A stretch of 64,000 nt of DNA. Source: Euborellia annulipes. Taxonomy: Eukaryota; Arthropoda; Insecta; Dermaptera; Anisolabididae. Position 1 is the stretch's first letter; the number at the start of each line of letters is the position of its first letter. The notes below the pieces were generated by a model. That model searched no databases, was not told the DNA's origin, and worked only from the letters and a program-made list of their open reading frames with translations. Positions 51,600-62,300 of the stretch are shown piece after piece. Position numbers and translations under genes: made by a program. Where the stretch lies: positions 18,104-82,103 of the forward strand of contig JAKCPI010016781.1 of assembly GCA_023213315.1 (NCBI GenBank), in the 5' to 3' direction.

Positions 51600-52245
51600 A
51601 AAATCTGGTGTGTGGGTGCACAGCCTTATCTAACGTTCTGCAAAGGAAAGTTTTTTTCTGTCCTTGGTCACACCAGATTTTTTTTGTATCTTCATATAAT
51701 TAGTTTACGGAATTGACCTATAGTTCAAGATGTAAAATTTATAAACAGAGAAAAATATTGTTACCATGGGAATCAATCTCCCATCTTTTTTATGAAGTAC
51801 AAGAGTAAAGTATTCTACAAACAAATTCGCGGGCAAAATGAGATTATACATTTCAAAGAAGATCAAAAAAATTATTGATTTTTGAATTTTAATCAGAATC
51901 GTTAGAGCGAATTTTGTTGGAAAAACGAAAAAAACTGAAAAACTACATCAGTAAAGTACTAGTACTTTTTGGCTGATTTTGTTCAAAAGCTTATTTTCAC
52001 GCCTCTGGGGTGTACCTAACTCAAATATAAAATTTTAACCTCGTAGCTCATTTTCTTCATACTTTATTTTGTTCGCACACACAGACTGACAGACATCCCA
52101 TTTTGCGGGATCCATTTTTTGAATTCAGGGGACCTCAAAATCTGTAATATCAATAGCTAGTAGTGATTGAACAATTATTTTAGAGAAATAAGACTAAATC
52201 TCAACCTCGAATTTTTGTCATGAATTCAATTCTTTCTTTATATAA
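51600..52245 (-). mobile_element. Family A dispersed element, full-length copy
   Basis: Reverse orientation: terminal hairpin AAATCTGGTGTG / GTCACACCAGATTT at 51600-51680, then the complement of the family A body to TTGAATTCATGACAAAAATTC near 52220. The segment 52140-52200 (ATAGCTAGTAGTGATTGAAC) is absent from other copies. Confidence 0.65.
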
Positions 52246-52262
52246 GTATGGATATTAACATA

Positions 52263-52620
52263 TACCGGGTGTTTCAGGAGGAAAGGTAAATATTTTAGGG
52301 GGTGGTAGTATAGACGAAATGCAATAAAAAATTCTTACTCAGCATGTATAAATACGTGCGGCATGTTTAAACAATTCAGTTCAGTACACTTGGCCAACAA
52401 ATCTCAATATCAGTTGAAAACATTCAATGTCAACAACAATACAACTGTTGACAATCGTTAAATTCTCATAGCAAACGGTGTAATACCATAAATATTCAAA
52501 TTCAGAAGGCTGTATCTCTGACTCATCAAAAATTGGACACATGTTATATGGAATTTTTTTATTCTATTTCGTCTTTACTACCTCCCCTAAAATATTTACC
52601 TTTCTTCCTTAAACACCCTG
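52263..52620. mobile_element. MITE with GGGTGTTTC-type ends
   Basis: Left end ACCGGGTGTTTCAGGAGG, then AAAGGTAAATATTTTAGGGG; the right end is the complement, finishing in CCTTAAACACCCTGTATATA. The terminal inverted repeats run about 45 bases with few mismatches. The flanks are TATA-like. No coding sequence; superfamily not assigned. Confidence 0.65.
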
Positions 52621-52733
52621 TATATAAGCAAGAGAAAGTAAAAATGAGTATTATATTTATATTAGGGAAATATTTGGATTTTAATTTTTAAAATTCAAAC
52701 CTACCTTTATTTGTAGTAAAATGAGAAAATTTC

Positions 52734-55700
52734 TCAAGTTTCAGTGTTCATCATCATAGGGTGTGAAGTTGAATTATTGGAATTCTTTGTGTACATTGAG
52801 AATGATCGAGTTTGGTTTGAACTAGCTCTCTCCACTCCACCGGGACAAAAACGTTTTCGAAGAAGTCTAATGATTTTAGGCTTCCATACAAAAATCAAAA
52901 ATATTAAAACGCCCTAAAAAAAAAAAAACATTTTTCATTAGGTTGGAGTTACTGCGTGTCCTCTAATATTCAAATTTTTTTTTTTTTGAAGTTTCATGTT
53001 ATATGACTAGCGTTTGGATCGATATGCACTGAAAAATTGGAAAAGATGAATTTAAAATGGTTTAAAACATATTCAAGAAACATATTAAAATAGAATAAAG
53101 AAGTATAAATAATATGAAAATTTTATTGATCAGACGCTTCTTGTACCGAACAATGAAATTTTTCTAACAATTAATTTAGAAAAAAATAAGAATAGAGTCT
53201 AAATGACCCCAGATGCCGAAAAAAAATATTTTCTTTTTTAATTCTTGCTTTTATCAAGGAGCTTAATTTCATTGAAAATGTATCATTCACGCATATAAAA
53301 TTGAATAATCACCTGTAGACAATTGAAGATGTCTGTTAGCAGCCACCATTTGCTTTTTTCATCGATTATCCAGGAGAAAAGTTCCATCGACCAATTGATG
53401 CCCATAACGATAAAGAGTTTAAAATAAAGCTTAAATCTGAAAATAGAGCTAGTGTAGGTAATAAATTAACACAAATTATATCCTTGAAAATAATATAAAT
53501 TAAATAAAAAAGAAATAGAGAATACATTCCTTAAAGATTTTTTTTTTAGGAAAAAATAATAAAAAAACAAAAATGCTTTACTTACTTTTCTTTATTAATC
53601 TCGTTATTAATATTGTGCGATCGACTATCATTGCGTCTAAGCATCGCCGTTTCACGTTTGAGTTGTATCAGTTTGAAAGCAGTAGCCATGAACATTATAC
53701 TATTACTTAAGATGATCAAACCAATAGGTATGTAGAAGTAAATTAAATTTCCCATATAAGCTTATTTTTTATAAGAACCGGAAAAAGAAAAAAAAATATT
53801 ATACTAGAATATATTGAAAATATAAGCAAGCTATGTCCCAAGGGCAATTTCTAACTTCTATACCTGTGGTTCCCAACCTGGGGGCGATCGCCTCAAGTGG
53901 GCGATTTGGGATATCAGGGGGGCAGTAAATAAGTGAGGGCGATTGGGGGGCGATGAGTATTCATAGGGGGGGGGGAGGGAGAATTATTAGAGTTTACTAA
54001 AATTTAAAAGAACAAATCAAAAGGAAAAATCTCCTATTTCAGGATGGTCAAGGTAGAAGAGGACAAAATATTGTCATAAAAATAAAATTAGTGATGAGAA
54101 GTGGCTGTAGACTTTGAATTGGGTATAGGAGACTTTGTAGCCAAGGAAATTAAATAAAAAACTTTTTATTAATTAATTAATTAATTAATCGTCGACGTTT
54201 CGGTCGCAAGTCACGACCTTCCTCAGGACGATTAATCCTTGTATTCTAACAATTAATCGTCCTGCGGAAGGTCGTGACTGCGACCGAAACGTCGACGATT
54301 AATTAATTAAATAAAAGTTTTTTATTTAATTTCCTTGGCTGCCAAGTCTCCTATACCCAATAAAAATAAAATATTCTGACGACCAGTCACACCAGATTTT
54401 TAGTTTTTCTCCCCAATTGCTTTTTTACTTTCTCTTGCCCTATATATGAAATATATATAGAGAGAAAGTATTGCGATCATGTCAAAAATTCGATGTCGAG
54501 ATTTTGATGGATATACATGTTTTGAGGTCCCCTGAGTCCAAAAAAGTGGGTCCCGCAAATTGGTCTCTCTCTCTGTGTGTGTGTGTGTGTGTGGATATTT
54601 TTGACCATGAAGAAAATGTGCTAGGAGGGTGAAATTTTATATTTAAATTAGGCACTCCCCTGAGGCGTGTAAATAAGCTTTTAAACAAAATCGGCCAAAA
54701 AGTACTAGTACTTTACTGATGTACTCTTTCGGTTTTTTTCAATTTTCTCAAAATTCGCTCCAAGGATTTTTTTTTTAATTCAAAAATCAACTATTTTTTA
54801 GATGCTCTTTAAAAAGTATATCAGTGAAATCTTTCGTTGAAATCGTTTGAAGTACACTTTACTGATGTGCTTTTTCAATTTTTTGAGATTTTCTCATAAT
54901 TCGCTGCAATGATTTTGTTTAAAATTCATGAATGAAGATGCTCTTTAAAAAGTATATCAGTGAAATTTTTTGTGGAAATCGTTTGAAGTACACTTTTCTG
55001 ATGTGGAAGCATTTGTAACTCAGCGCCATCTATGAATCATCGCGTGGTCAAGTTTGGAACTAAAGTGCTAAGAACAACTAAATATATCTCGACACAAAAA
55101 AATCTTGTGTCACCAGCACGATGCACAACTTTCTCTTACTTAAGGGTAAGAGAAAGTTGTGTGCTGTGCGGCAGTCACACCAGATTTTTTATAAATGTGT
55201 CACTATTGAAGGCCAAGTCTTTTCTCTCTTCAAATACAGCTCTCCAATATTTATTTGAACCTTAATATAAAGAGATTAAATGGCTTTAGATGAGTGTGAA
55301 GTGGACCCTGTAGTGTTTGTCCCTTTTAATTAAACATTATTTATCGTATATTGGAAAAAGAAATTTATTTTATATGTTGTTTTTTCTTTGTTTTATCTTT
55401 AATTGAGACCATTTTCAGCTTTTATTACCAAATTTATATCCCCTTTTATAACTGATTAAATTTCTTTCGATATTTATCATAGCATTTGATAAATACTTTT
55501 GTATTATTAGAACGAAAGCGAGGTAATTTTGTGAAAAATACGACTTCATGTCAGCATTTCATTTGTGTATATCTAAATACTTTGAGTTTTTTCTAACATA
55601 TAGCTCACTGTATCGGTCTGAAGAAAAGTTCTTTATTAGTCCGAGAAGAATTTCAATAAAGGAATATTGAGATTAATCATCTGGCATATTGGATTAAAAA

Positions 55701-56456
55701 TATAAAAATAAAAAAATATCTACATTTTCTATCTTATTTGTCATCACAAGTTTTATGAATATTTCTGTTATTTTCCTCTAGGTTTAGAAATTTCAAAAAA
55801 TAACTAAACAAAAAGAAATATGTAAAAAAGATAGATAGTTTACATTTTTAACTTTTTGTGGCCCTCGGGCTTGGTGTAGTTGGTAGCGTGCTGATCTTCT
55901 ATACCAAAGGTCGCGGGTTCGTTTGGATACCAAATAGCTTAAATAAATATGCCTGGACCCCAATAGATATTATCATAAATCAAAGTCTTATATTGCCTAA
56001 GTTGCCGAAAAGACTGTGTGTATGTGTGTGTAAGTGTGAGCGTAAATGAGAAAAAAGTACGTGTTAAAAAAAAAAAAAACTTTTTTGTATCATTTTGACT
56101 GGTAGTGTACCTCAACAATCGTCACATTTAATTAATTTGGTGTATGAAAGAAAGCTCCTGATGAGTAAGAGGATTAATGTTATTCTATATTCTTAGAAAA
56201 GTCCCGAATCCCACTGTATGTGTGTATCTATTTATGTGATATTTCTTTTAAAATTAATAAATTAATTTACTTACAACCAAATAAACAAGTTCCTTTGCCA
56301 TAAAGTGGTTTGAAGTTATCAGAAACATCAGCATGATAATTCATTATGAGTGAAATAGCAACGATTAATAGTGGACATGTCCAAGCGTATCCACTATAGA
56401 TAATGAATTTTCGACGTTCTCGTTCCCTCGGTGATCCTCGAAGTCCTCGAAATCCA
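52734..56456 (-). CDS. Methuselah-like G-protein-coupled receptor, 3' exons
   Basis: Four exons in transcription order: 56275-56456, 53586-53760, 53313-53436, 52734-52913 (stop TGA). All phases join, giving about 219 residues. Exon 1: GFRGLRGSPRERERRKFIIY, then TM4 and an extracellular loop with a Cys. Exon 2: TM5 (LIYFYIPIGLIILSNSIMF) and a long basic loop. Exon 3: FKLYFKLFIVMGINWSMELF (TM6) and WWLLTDIFNCLQ. Exon 4: GVLIFLIFVWKPKIIRLLRK (TM7 and its intracellular end), then a Ser/Asn-rich tail. The FxIMGxxWxxE and LTDIFNxLQGVxIFxIF pattern is that of secretin-type Methuselah receptors, known mainly from arthropods. TM1-TM3 and the ectodomain are not found up to 64000; they probably lie beyond the minisatellite. 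Confidence 0.87.
54184..54236 (-). ncRNA. Hammerhead ribozyme, well-preserved copy
   Basis: On the minus strand: helix I ATTAATCGTC (54236-54227) with GACGATTAAT (54193-54184), 10 bp perfect. Core CTGAGGA (54226-54220), extra A, helix II GGTCG/CGACC, then GAAAC and GTC (54196-54194), with cleavage expected after it. All invariant bases are present. Confidence 0.72.
54252..54303 (+). ncRNA. Hammerhead mirror copy with a core change
   Basis: The same helices as the minus-strand partner (ATTAATCGTC with GACGATTAAT, helix II GGTCG/CGACC), but the core reads CTGCGGA in place of CTGAGGA. The A-to-C change hits an invariant position, so this half is probably inactive. Confidence 0.6.
54420..55195 (+). 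mobile_element. Family A dispersed element, full-length with internal duplication
   Basis: Starts TTTTACTTTCTCTTGCCC, then GTATTGCGATCATGTC, GGTCCCCTGAGTCC, a (TG)n tract, and TACTTTACTGATGTAC. A stretch around GATGCTCTTTAAAAAGTATA is present twice (about 54798 and 54937). It ends in the hairpin AATCTTGTGTCACC...GTCACACCAGATTTTTT at 55103-55192. Confidence 0.65.
55855..56060 (+). mobile_element. tRNA-derived SINE copy (family S1), intact head
   Basis: GGCCCTCGGGCTTGGTGTAG, TTGGTAGCGTGCTGATC (A-box region), GGTCGCGGGTTCGTTTGG (B-box), ATACCAAATAGC, GCCTGGACCCC, GTTGCCGAAAAGACTG and a TG-rich tail. This is the copy with the most complete tRNA-like head. Confidence 0.7.
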
Positions 56457-56917
56457 CTGAAAATTAATTAAATATTTTACTAAAATGAAATAAAAATATA
56501 AATGCTTATTAATAAAATATTCGCATTAAATATGATAAAATGAGTATTTAATTATTGCAATAAATATTTATGGATGTTAGCGAGATGAATAGTTGAATCA
56601 ATATGTAGTAGGTAGTTGAGTATGCAAAATGTGAGGACCTAGTTCTGCCCCCCCCCCTTCAACCAACGTAGTTATAACTTTACATGAAAAAATTGAATGA
56701 CAGAATGAAAAAGAGTAAAATACAAGGATGGAGAGGAGAAATATTTTTCAGCCAAAGAAATAATCAATTATTTCGCTTTTACTTTTGACTTTTCGGTCAC
56801 CAATCGTTTCTTTCCTCATTGAATGAAAGTCAGCCTCGCTGTTTCGTTTTCTATATGAATAATACATAAGCCTATAAGCAAATACGATATACAAATTAAA
56901 TATATTTCTTTTAAGTG
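56457..56917. other. Intron or upstream sequence of the GPCR, no exon seen
   Basis: AT-rich, with a C-run near 56650. A weak ribozyme-like word (GACCGAAAAGTC on the minus strand, about 56790) lies close to the palindrome that follows. No TM1-TM3 exon of the receptor is found. Confidence 0.4.
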
Positions 56918-56979
56918 TTTAATGGAAAGAGGATGCAGCCAAATAATAGAGCCTCTATTCAGTAACGAACACTCTTTAT

Positions 56980-57243
56980 CAGGGGCGTATTTAAGGGGGG
57001 GGGCCGAGGGGGCCCGGGCCCCCCCCCCCCCGAAATTTCCCAAACACATATACATATATAGGGATATACAGACATCAGCGCAACAAATTTTTCCGCAGGA
57101 TGGACAACTTTGGTTCCTCAATAGAAAAAATGTTCCTCAAAAAATTTCGTGTGAAAAAAAGTATAGTTTCTTAAAAAAAAATTTTCCTCAGAAAAATTTT
57201 TGAGTTCGGGCCCCCCCCGAAAAAATTTCTATATACGCCCCTG
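56980..57243. mobile_element. hAT-like MITE with 8-base target duplication
   Basis: Ends CAGGGGCGTATTTA and TATATACGCCCCTG; flanks CTCTTTAT at 56972-56979 and 57244-57251. The interior is shared with 40350-40546. The empty site is given by the opposite palindrome arm (CCAATAAAGAGTGTTCG at 57600), which confirms the borders. Confidence 0.88.
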
Positions 57244-57300
57244 CTCTTTATTGGGACGTTTCTGCTGGGATCAACCCTGCCATCTTCAGCCTTCAAAGAG
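57244..57300 (-). ncRNA. Hammerhead ribozyme (mirror copy)
   Basis: Minus strand: helix I CTCTTTGAAGG with CCAATAAAGAG (two pairs, a small internal loop, six pairs). Core CTGAAGA, extra T, helix II GGCaGGG/CCCaGCa, GAAAC, GTC (57257-57255). One helix II pair is lost compared with the plus copy. The left part of helix I coincides with the MITE target duplication. Confidence 0.65.
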
Positions 57301-57553
57301 CATATTTATATTTTTCACATATAAATAGAGTTGTCATGATTTAACAATACAAGTTGATTGCATTATATGTCCAATGAATGTAATATTTTCTTAAATACCA
57401 ACAAGTGATAGCATGAAGTTGATGGTAAGCTTAAACTTCATGCTATCACTTGTTGGTATTTAAGAAAATATTACATTCATTGGACATATAATGCAATCAA
57501 CTTGTATTGTTAAATCATGACAACTCTATTTATATATGAAAAATATAAATATG

Positions 57554-57610
57554 CTCTTTGAAGGCTGAAGATGGCAGGGTTGATCCCAGCCGAAACGTCC
57601 CAATAAAGAG
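57554..57610 (+). ncRNA. Hammerhead ribozyme, well-preserved copy
   Basis: Helix I CTCTTTGAAGG (57554-57564) with CCAATAAAGAG (57600-57610): two pairs next to the core, a three-base internal loop, then six pairs, as in type I hammerheads where such loops contact loop II. Core CTGAAGA (57565-57571), extra T, helix II GGCaGGG/CCCaGCC, GAAAC, GTC, with cleavage expected after 57599. TTGGCTGC follows at about 57640. Confidence 0.7.
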
Positions 57611-57784
57611 TGTTCGTTACTGAATAGAGGCTCTATTATTTGGCTGCATCCTCTTTCCATTAAACATATCAGCTACAGCCACGTTCTATTATTCAATATT
57701 TCTTTTAAAACAATTTCTCTTCAGTGACTTGCTAGGCGCGTGCACCTTCTAAAACTCATATCATTTTTTATAATTTTCAAACAC

Positions 57785-57870
57785 GCTCTACATTTGTATA
57801 ATTTGTTGCACTGAAGATGGATTACGTTATGCAATCCGAAATATTTGCCGAATAACTGTGGAAAGCAATC
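57785..57870 (+). ncRNA. Hammerhead-like core, partial
   Basis: CTGAAGA (about 57812), T, GGATT/AATCC helix II, GAAAT and ATT. Helix III could be AT/AT and the triplet ATT is acceptable, but helix I pairs over only three bases (TGC/GCA). Possibly a decayed or differently bounded copy. Confidence 0.35.
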
Positions 57871-57924
57871 GCTGGTTTGTTTTCTGCATTAACCTTACTG
57901 AATCGTCTCAGCATACTTAATTTT

Positions 57925-58025
57925 ATTCACATTTTTTACCCAAAGGGGCCTCGAAACGTGTATTTCCAAAAGCATTCTGAACATACAACTTTCTTCTCTC
58001 TATATGTAAGAGAAAGTAAAATTTC
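57925..58025 (-). mobile_element. Family A fragment
   Basis: TTTTTTACCCAAAGGGGCCTC, AAACGTGTATTTCC and CTCTCTATATGTAAGAGAAAG are the complement of the 5' end of family A. Short and diverged. Confidence 0.45.
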
Positions 58026-59070
58026 ATTATATATTAAATATAATATATGTAGATCTATATCCTATAAATGCCAACTAGGTGGCTTCCAGAAACTTATCTT
58101 ATCGATGAGCAGAGCGGAAACCGCTTTGGAAAAACACGTCCTTGATATAGCGATTGACAAAAGAAATCCATTTAATTTATAAATATCCAGATTCATTTAG
58201 AGAATTTCAATATAGGCCTAAATATATAGATATATGAATAAAATAACAAATTAATTAACAAGAAAATTTAAATAAGTGCACTTATTTCTTAAAATAGAAG
58301 AATAAAATAAGAAATAAATTTCCGAGTGTATTAAAATAGAAGAGCTCAAAAAATATTTTATTTAAAACACCTCTGGTATTGTGAAACTTTATTATTATTC
58401 ATGGATGGCGACCACGAGTTACCCGATTTATGAGTGGTATTTTTTCCCCCCTCTGCAGGTTCCCCTCTATAGTGATCAAGTGTGATGTGATAGTCGTCAT
58501 TTGTATCATTTCATTGAGGAACTTGGAAATTGGAAAAAAAAGGCAGAAAGGAAAAGAAAGATTTAATAGATTAATTCAAGTGATATTATCGGATGGATGA
58601 TAACCAATGTGAGAATATAAGAACAAAATTATTTCCCGAGGTCCAACTTCTATTTAAGAATTCATCGATTAAAACAAAAATTTTGGCAGAGTAAATAAAT
58701 ATTGTTGGAAAAAACGAATTTTTTTTTTAACTTTGATCCTTGAACCTTTAAGGTCTTTGATTTAATGAATCAAAGCGAAAATATTTTTGTCTTTTCAAAC
58801 TCATAAAATGACAAGAAATGTGTGGAGTAGTTCGTTTCGCATTTGTTTGTTATTTTTTCACAAACTCAAGCATAATTTTTTTTTTTTACTTTGTTTATAT
58901 GGATCCATTTGGTAAAGAAAGAGGTGACTAATAGTATTATTATTCAAAAATGTTTACTTATATCTCACTTGTGTGTCAGAATTTTGCCATGGAAGTTATA
59001 GATAAAAAATTAATGTGAACGCTTTTTTATAAATACTACCATATAAATGAGTACATTTTTATATTCATAA
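58026..59070. other. AT-rich stretch without a supported gene
   Basis: No exon of the GPCR or other gene is recognised. ATGGATGGCGACCACGAG at 58402-58419 matches the 5' part of the repeat at 36340. The rest is simple AT-rich sequence. Confidence 0.4.
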
Positions 59071-59113
59071 CAAGTTGAGAAAGGCGCGGCTTCGCCGCGC
59101 CCATCTCAACTTG
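59071..59113. repeat. 43-base GC-rich hairpin
   Basis: CAAGTTGAGA pairs with TCTCAACTTG (10 bp), then a two-base mismatch, then GGCGCGGC with GCCGCGCC (8 bp) around a three-base loop TTC. GC-rich sequence follows (GGCGGGCGGCG). In an AT-rich neighbourhood this is a strong structure. Function unknown. Confidence 0.8.
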
Positions 59114-59390
59114 GCCCTGGCGGGCGGCGTCTCGATACGTGATCAGTAGTTTTTCTCTTAATTTTAAAGCCCATATTATTTTTGCCTAAATGAAAATACA
59201 ATGAATCAAGTTTAAAATTTGAGTATTCGCCCTGCCCGGCCTCTGGGTTTTGAAGGCCATGAGAAAATTACGGGCAAGAAGCAAGCCTAAATTTCCCTTT
59301 AATAAACTGATTCGAGCCAACGGGCATGCAAATGAAATCAGGCGGACAGGGACCTATTAAAAAAAATCAAGAATTTTAAAATAAAAATTT

Positions 59391-62300
59391 CGGGGGTGGG
59401 GCAATTGCACAATAAATCTTTAAACTTTTAAACCCCTTGATAGATATTCATTCAAGAATTTTAAATCCAAAAAAGCATGGTAATATTTGAAGAAATAGAA
59501 GAATTAAAAATTTCGGGGGTGGGGCAATTACACAAAAAATCTTTAAACTTTTAAATCCCTTGATAGATATTCATTCAAGAATTTTAAATCCAAAAAAGCA
59601 TGTTAATATTTGAAGAAATAGAAGAATTAAAAATTTCGGGGGGGGGGGGCAATTACACAAAAAATATTTAAACTTTTAAATCCCTTGATAGATATTCATT
59701 GAAGAATTTTAAATCCAAAAAAGCATGTTAATATTTGAAGAAACAGAAGAATTAAAAATTTCGGGGGAGGGGGGCAATTACACAAAAAATATTTAAACTT
59801 TTAAATCCCTTGATAGATATTCATTCAAGAATTTTAAATCCAAAAAAGCATGTTAATATTTGAAGAAATAGAAGAATTAAAAATTTCGGGGGGGGGGGGC
59901 AATTACACAAAAAATCTTTAAACTTTTAAATCCCTTGATAGATATTCATTGAAGAATTTTAAATCCAAAAAAGCATGTTTTTATTTGAAGAAATAGAAGA
60001 ATTAAAAATTTCGGGGGGGGGGGGGGCAATTACACAAAAAATCTTTCAACTTTTAAATCCCTTGATAGATATTCATTGAAGAATTTTAAATCCAAAAAAG
60101 CATGTTTTTATTTGAAGAAATAGAAGAATTAAAAATTTCGGGGGGGGGGGGCAATTACACAAAAAATCTTTAAACTTTTAAATCCCTTGATAGATATTCA
60201 TTCAAGAATTTTAAATCCAAAAAAGCATGTTTTTATTTGAAGAAATAGAAGAATTAAAAATTTCGGGGGGGGGGGGGCAATTACACAAAAAATATTTAAA
60301 CTTTTAAATCCCTTGATAGATATTCATTCAAGAATTTTAAATCCAAAAAAGCATGTTTTTATTTGAAGAAATAGAAGAATTAAAAATTTCGGGGGGGGGG
60401 GGCAATTACACAAAAAATATTTAAACTTTTAAATCCCTTGATAGATATTCATTCAAGAATTTTAAATCCAAAAAAGCATGTTTTTATTTGAAGAAATAGA
60501 AGAATTAAAAATTTCGGGGGGGGGGGGCAATTACACAAAAAATCTTTAAACTTTTAAATCCCTTGATAGATATTCATTCAAGAATTTTAAATCCAAAAAA
60601 GCATGTTTATATTTGAAGAAATAGAAGAATTAAAAATTTCGGGGGGGGGGGGCAATTACACAAAAAATATTTAAACTTTTAAATCCCTTGATAGATATTC
60701 ATTCAAGAATTTTAAATCCAAAAAAGCATGTTAATATTTGAAGAAATAGAAGAATTAAAAATTTCGGGGGGGGGGGGCAATTACACAAAAAATCTTTAAA
60801 CTTTTAAATCCCTTGATAGATATTCATTCAAGAATTTTAAATCCAAAAAAGCATGTTTTTATTTGAAGAAATAGAAGAATTAAAAATTTCGGGGGGGGGG
60901 CAATTACACAAAAAATATTTAAACTTTTAAATCCCTTGATAGATATTCATTCAAGAATTTTAAATCCAAAAAAGCATGTTTTTATTTGAAGAAATAGAAG
61001 AATTAAAAATTTCGGGGGGGGGGGGGCAATTACACAAAAAATATTTAAACTTTTAAATCCCTTGATAGATATTCATTGAAGAATTTTAAATCCAAAAAAG
61101 CATGTTATTATTTGAAGAAATAGAAGAATTAAAAATTTCGGGGGGGGGGGGCAATTACACAAAAAATATTTAAACTTTTAAATCCCTTGATAGATATTCA
61201 TTCAAGAATTTTAAATCCAAAAAAGCATGTTATTATTTGAAGAAATAGAAGAATTAAAAATTTCGGGGGGGGGGGGGGCAATTACACAAAAAATCTTTAA
61301 ACTTTTAAATCCCTTGATAGATATTCATTGAAGAATTTTAAATCCAAAAAAGCATGTTTTTATTTGAAGAAATAGAAGAATTAAAAATTTCGGGGGGGGG
61401 GGCAATTACACAAAAAATATTTAAACTTTTAAATCCCTTGATAGATATTCATTGAAGAATTTTAAATCCAAAAAAGCATGTTTTTATTTGAAGAAATAGA
61501 AGAATTAAAAATTTCGGGGGGGGGGGGCAATTACACAAAAAATATTTAAACTTTTAAATCCCTTGATAGATATTCATTCAAGAATTTTAAATCCAAAAAA
61601 GCATGTTATTATTTGAAGAAATAGAAGAATTAAAAATTTCGGGGGGGGGGGGGCAATTACACAAAAAATATTTAAACTTTTAAATCCCTTGATAGATATT
61701 CATTGAAGAATTTTAAATCCAAAAAAGCATGTTTTTATTTGAAGAAATAGAAGAATTAAAAATTTCGGGGGGGGGGGCAATTACACAAAAAATATTTAAA
61801 CTTTTAAATCCCTTGATAGATATTCATTCAAGAATTTTAAATCCAAAAAAGCATGTTTTTATTTGAAGAAATAGAAGAATTAAAAATTTCGGGGGGGGGG
61901 GCAATTACACAAAAAATATTTAAACTTTTAAATCCCTTGATAGATATTCATTGAAGAATTTTAAATCCAAAAAAGCATGTTATTATTTGAAGAAATAGAA
62001 GAATTAAAAATTTCGGGGGGGGGGGCAATTACACAAAAAATATTTAAACTTTTAAATCCCTTGATAGATATTCATTCAAGAATTTTAAATCCAAAAAAGC
62101 ATGTTATTATTTGAAGAAATAGAAGAATTAAAAATTTCGGGGGGGGGGGGCAATTACACAAAAAATCTTTAAACTTTTAAATCCCTTGATAGATATTCAT
62201 TGAAGAATTTTAAATCCAAAAAAGCATGTTTTTATTTGAAGAAATAGAAGAATTAAAAATTTCGGGGGGGGGGGGCAATTACACAAAAAATATTTAAACT

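Larger units (their letters stand above)
54100..54360. mobile_element. Ribozyme-bearing palindrome
   Basis: Arms: GGGTATAGGAGACTTTGTAG at about 54120 with its complement at about 54340-54360. Hammerheads face away from the centre on both strands (54184-54236 minus; 54252-54303 plus). The TTGGCTGCC tail is at 54335 and its complement (CAGCCAAGG-like) at about 54138. In the intron between Methuselah exons 1 and 2. Confidence 0.75.
56918..57664. mobile_element. Ribozyme-bearing palindrome interrupted by a hAT-like MITE
   Basis: Arms begin TTTAATGGAAAGAGGATGC (56918) and end with the complement at 57664. The symmetry axis is near 57427 (TGATGGTAAGCTTAAACTTCA). Removing the MITE 56980-57243 and one copy of its target duplication restores an unbroken left arm that matches the right. 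Ribozymes face outwards at 57244-57300 (minus) and 57554-57610 (plus). Confidence 0.8.

Noticed and set aside
57244..57610. Palindromes as pure assembly foldbacks
   Set aside because: The arms differ by substitutions, deletions and insert-specific target duplications, so at least this one is real DNA.
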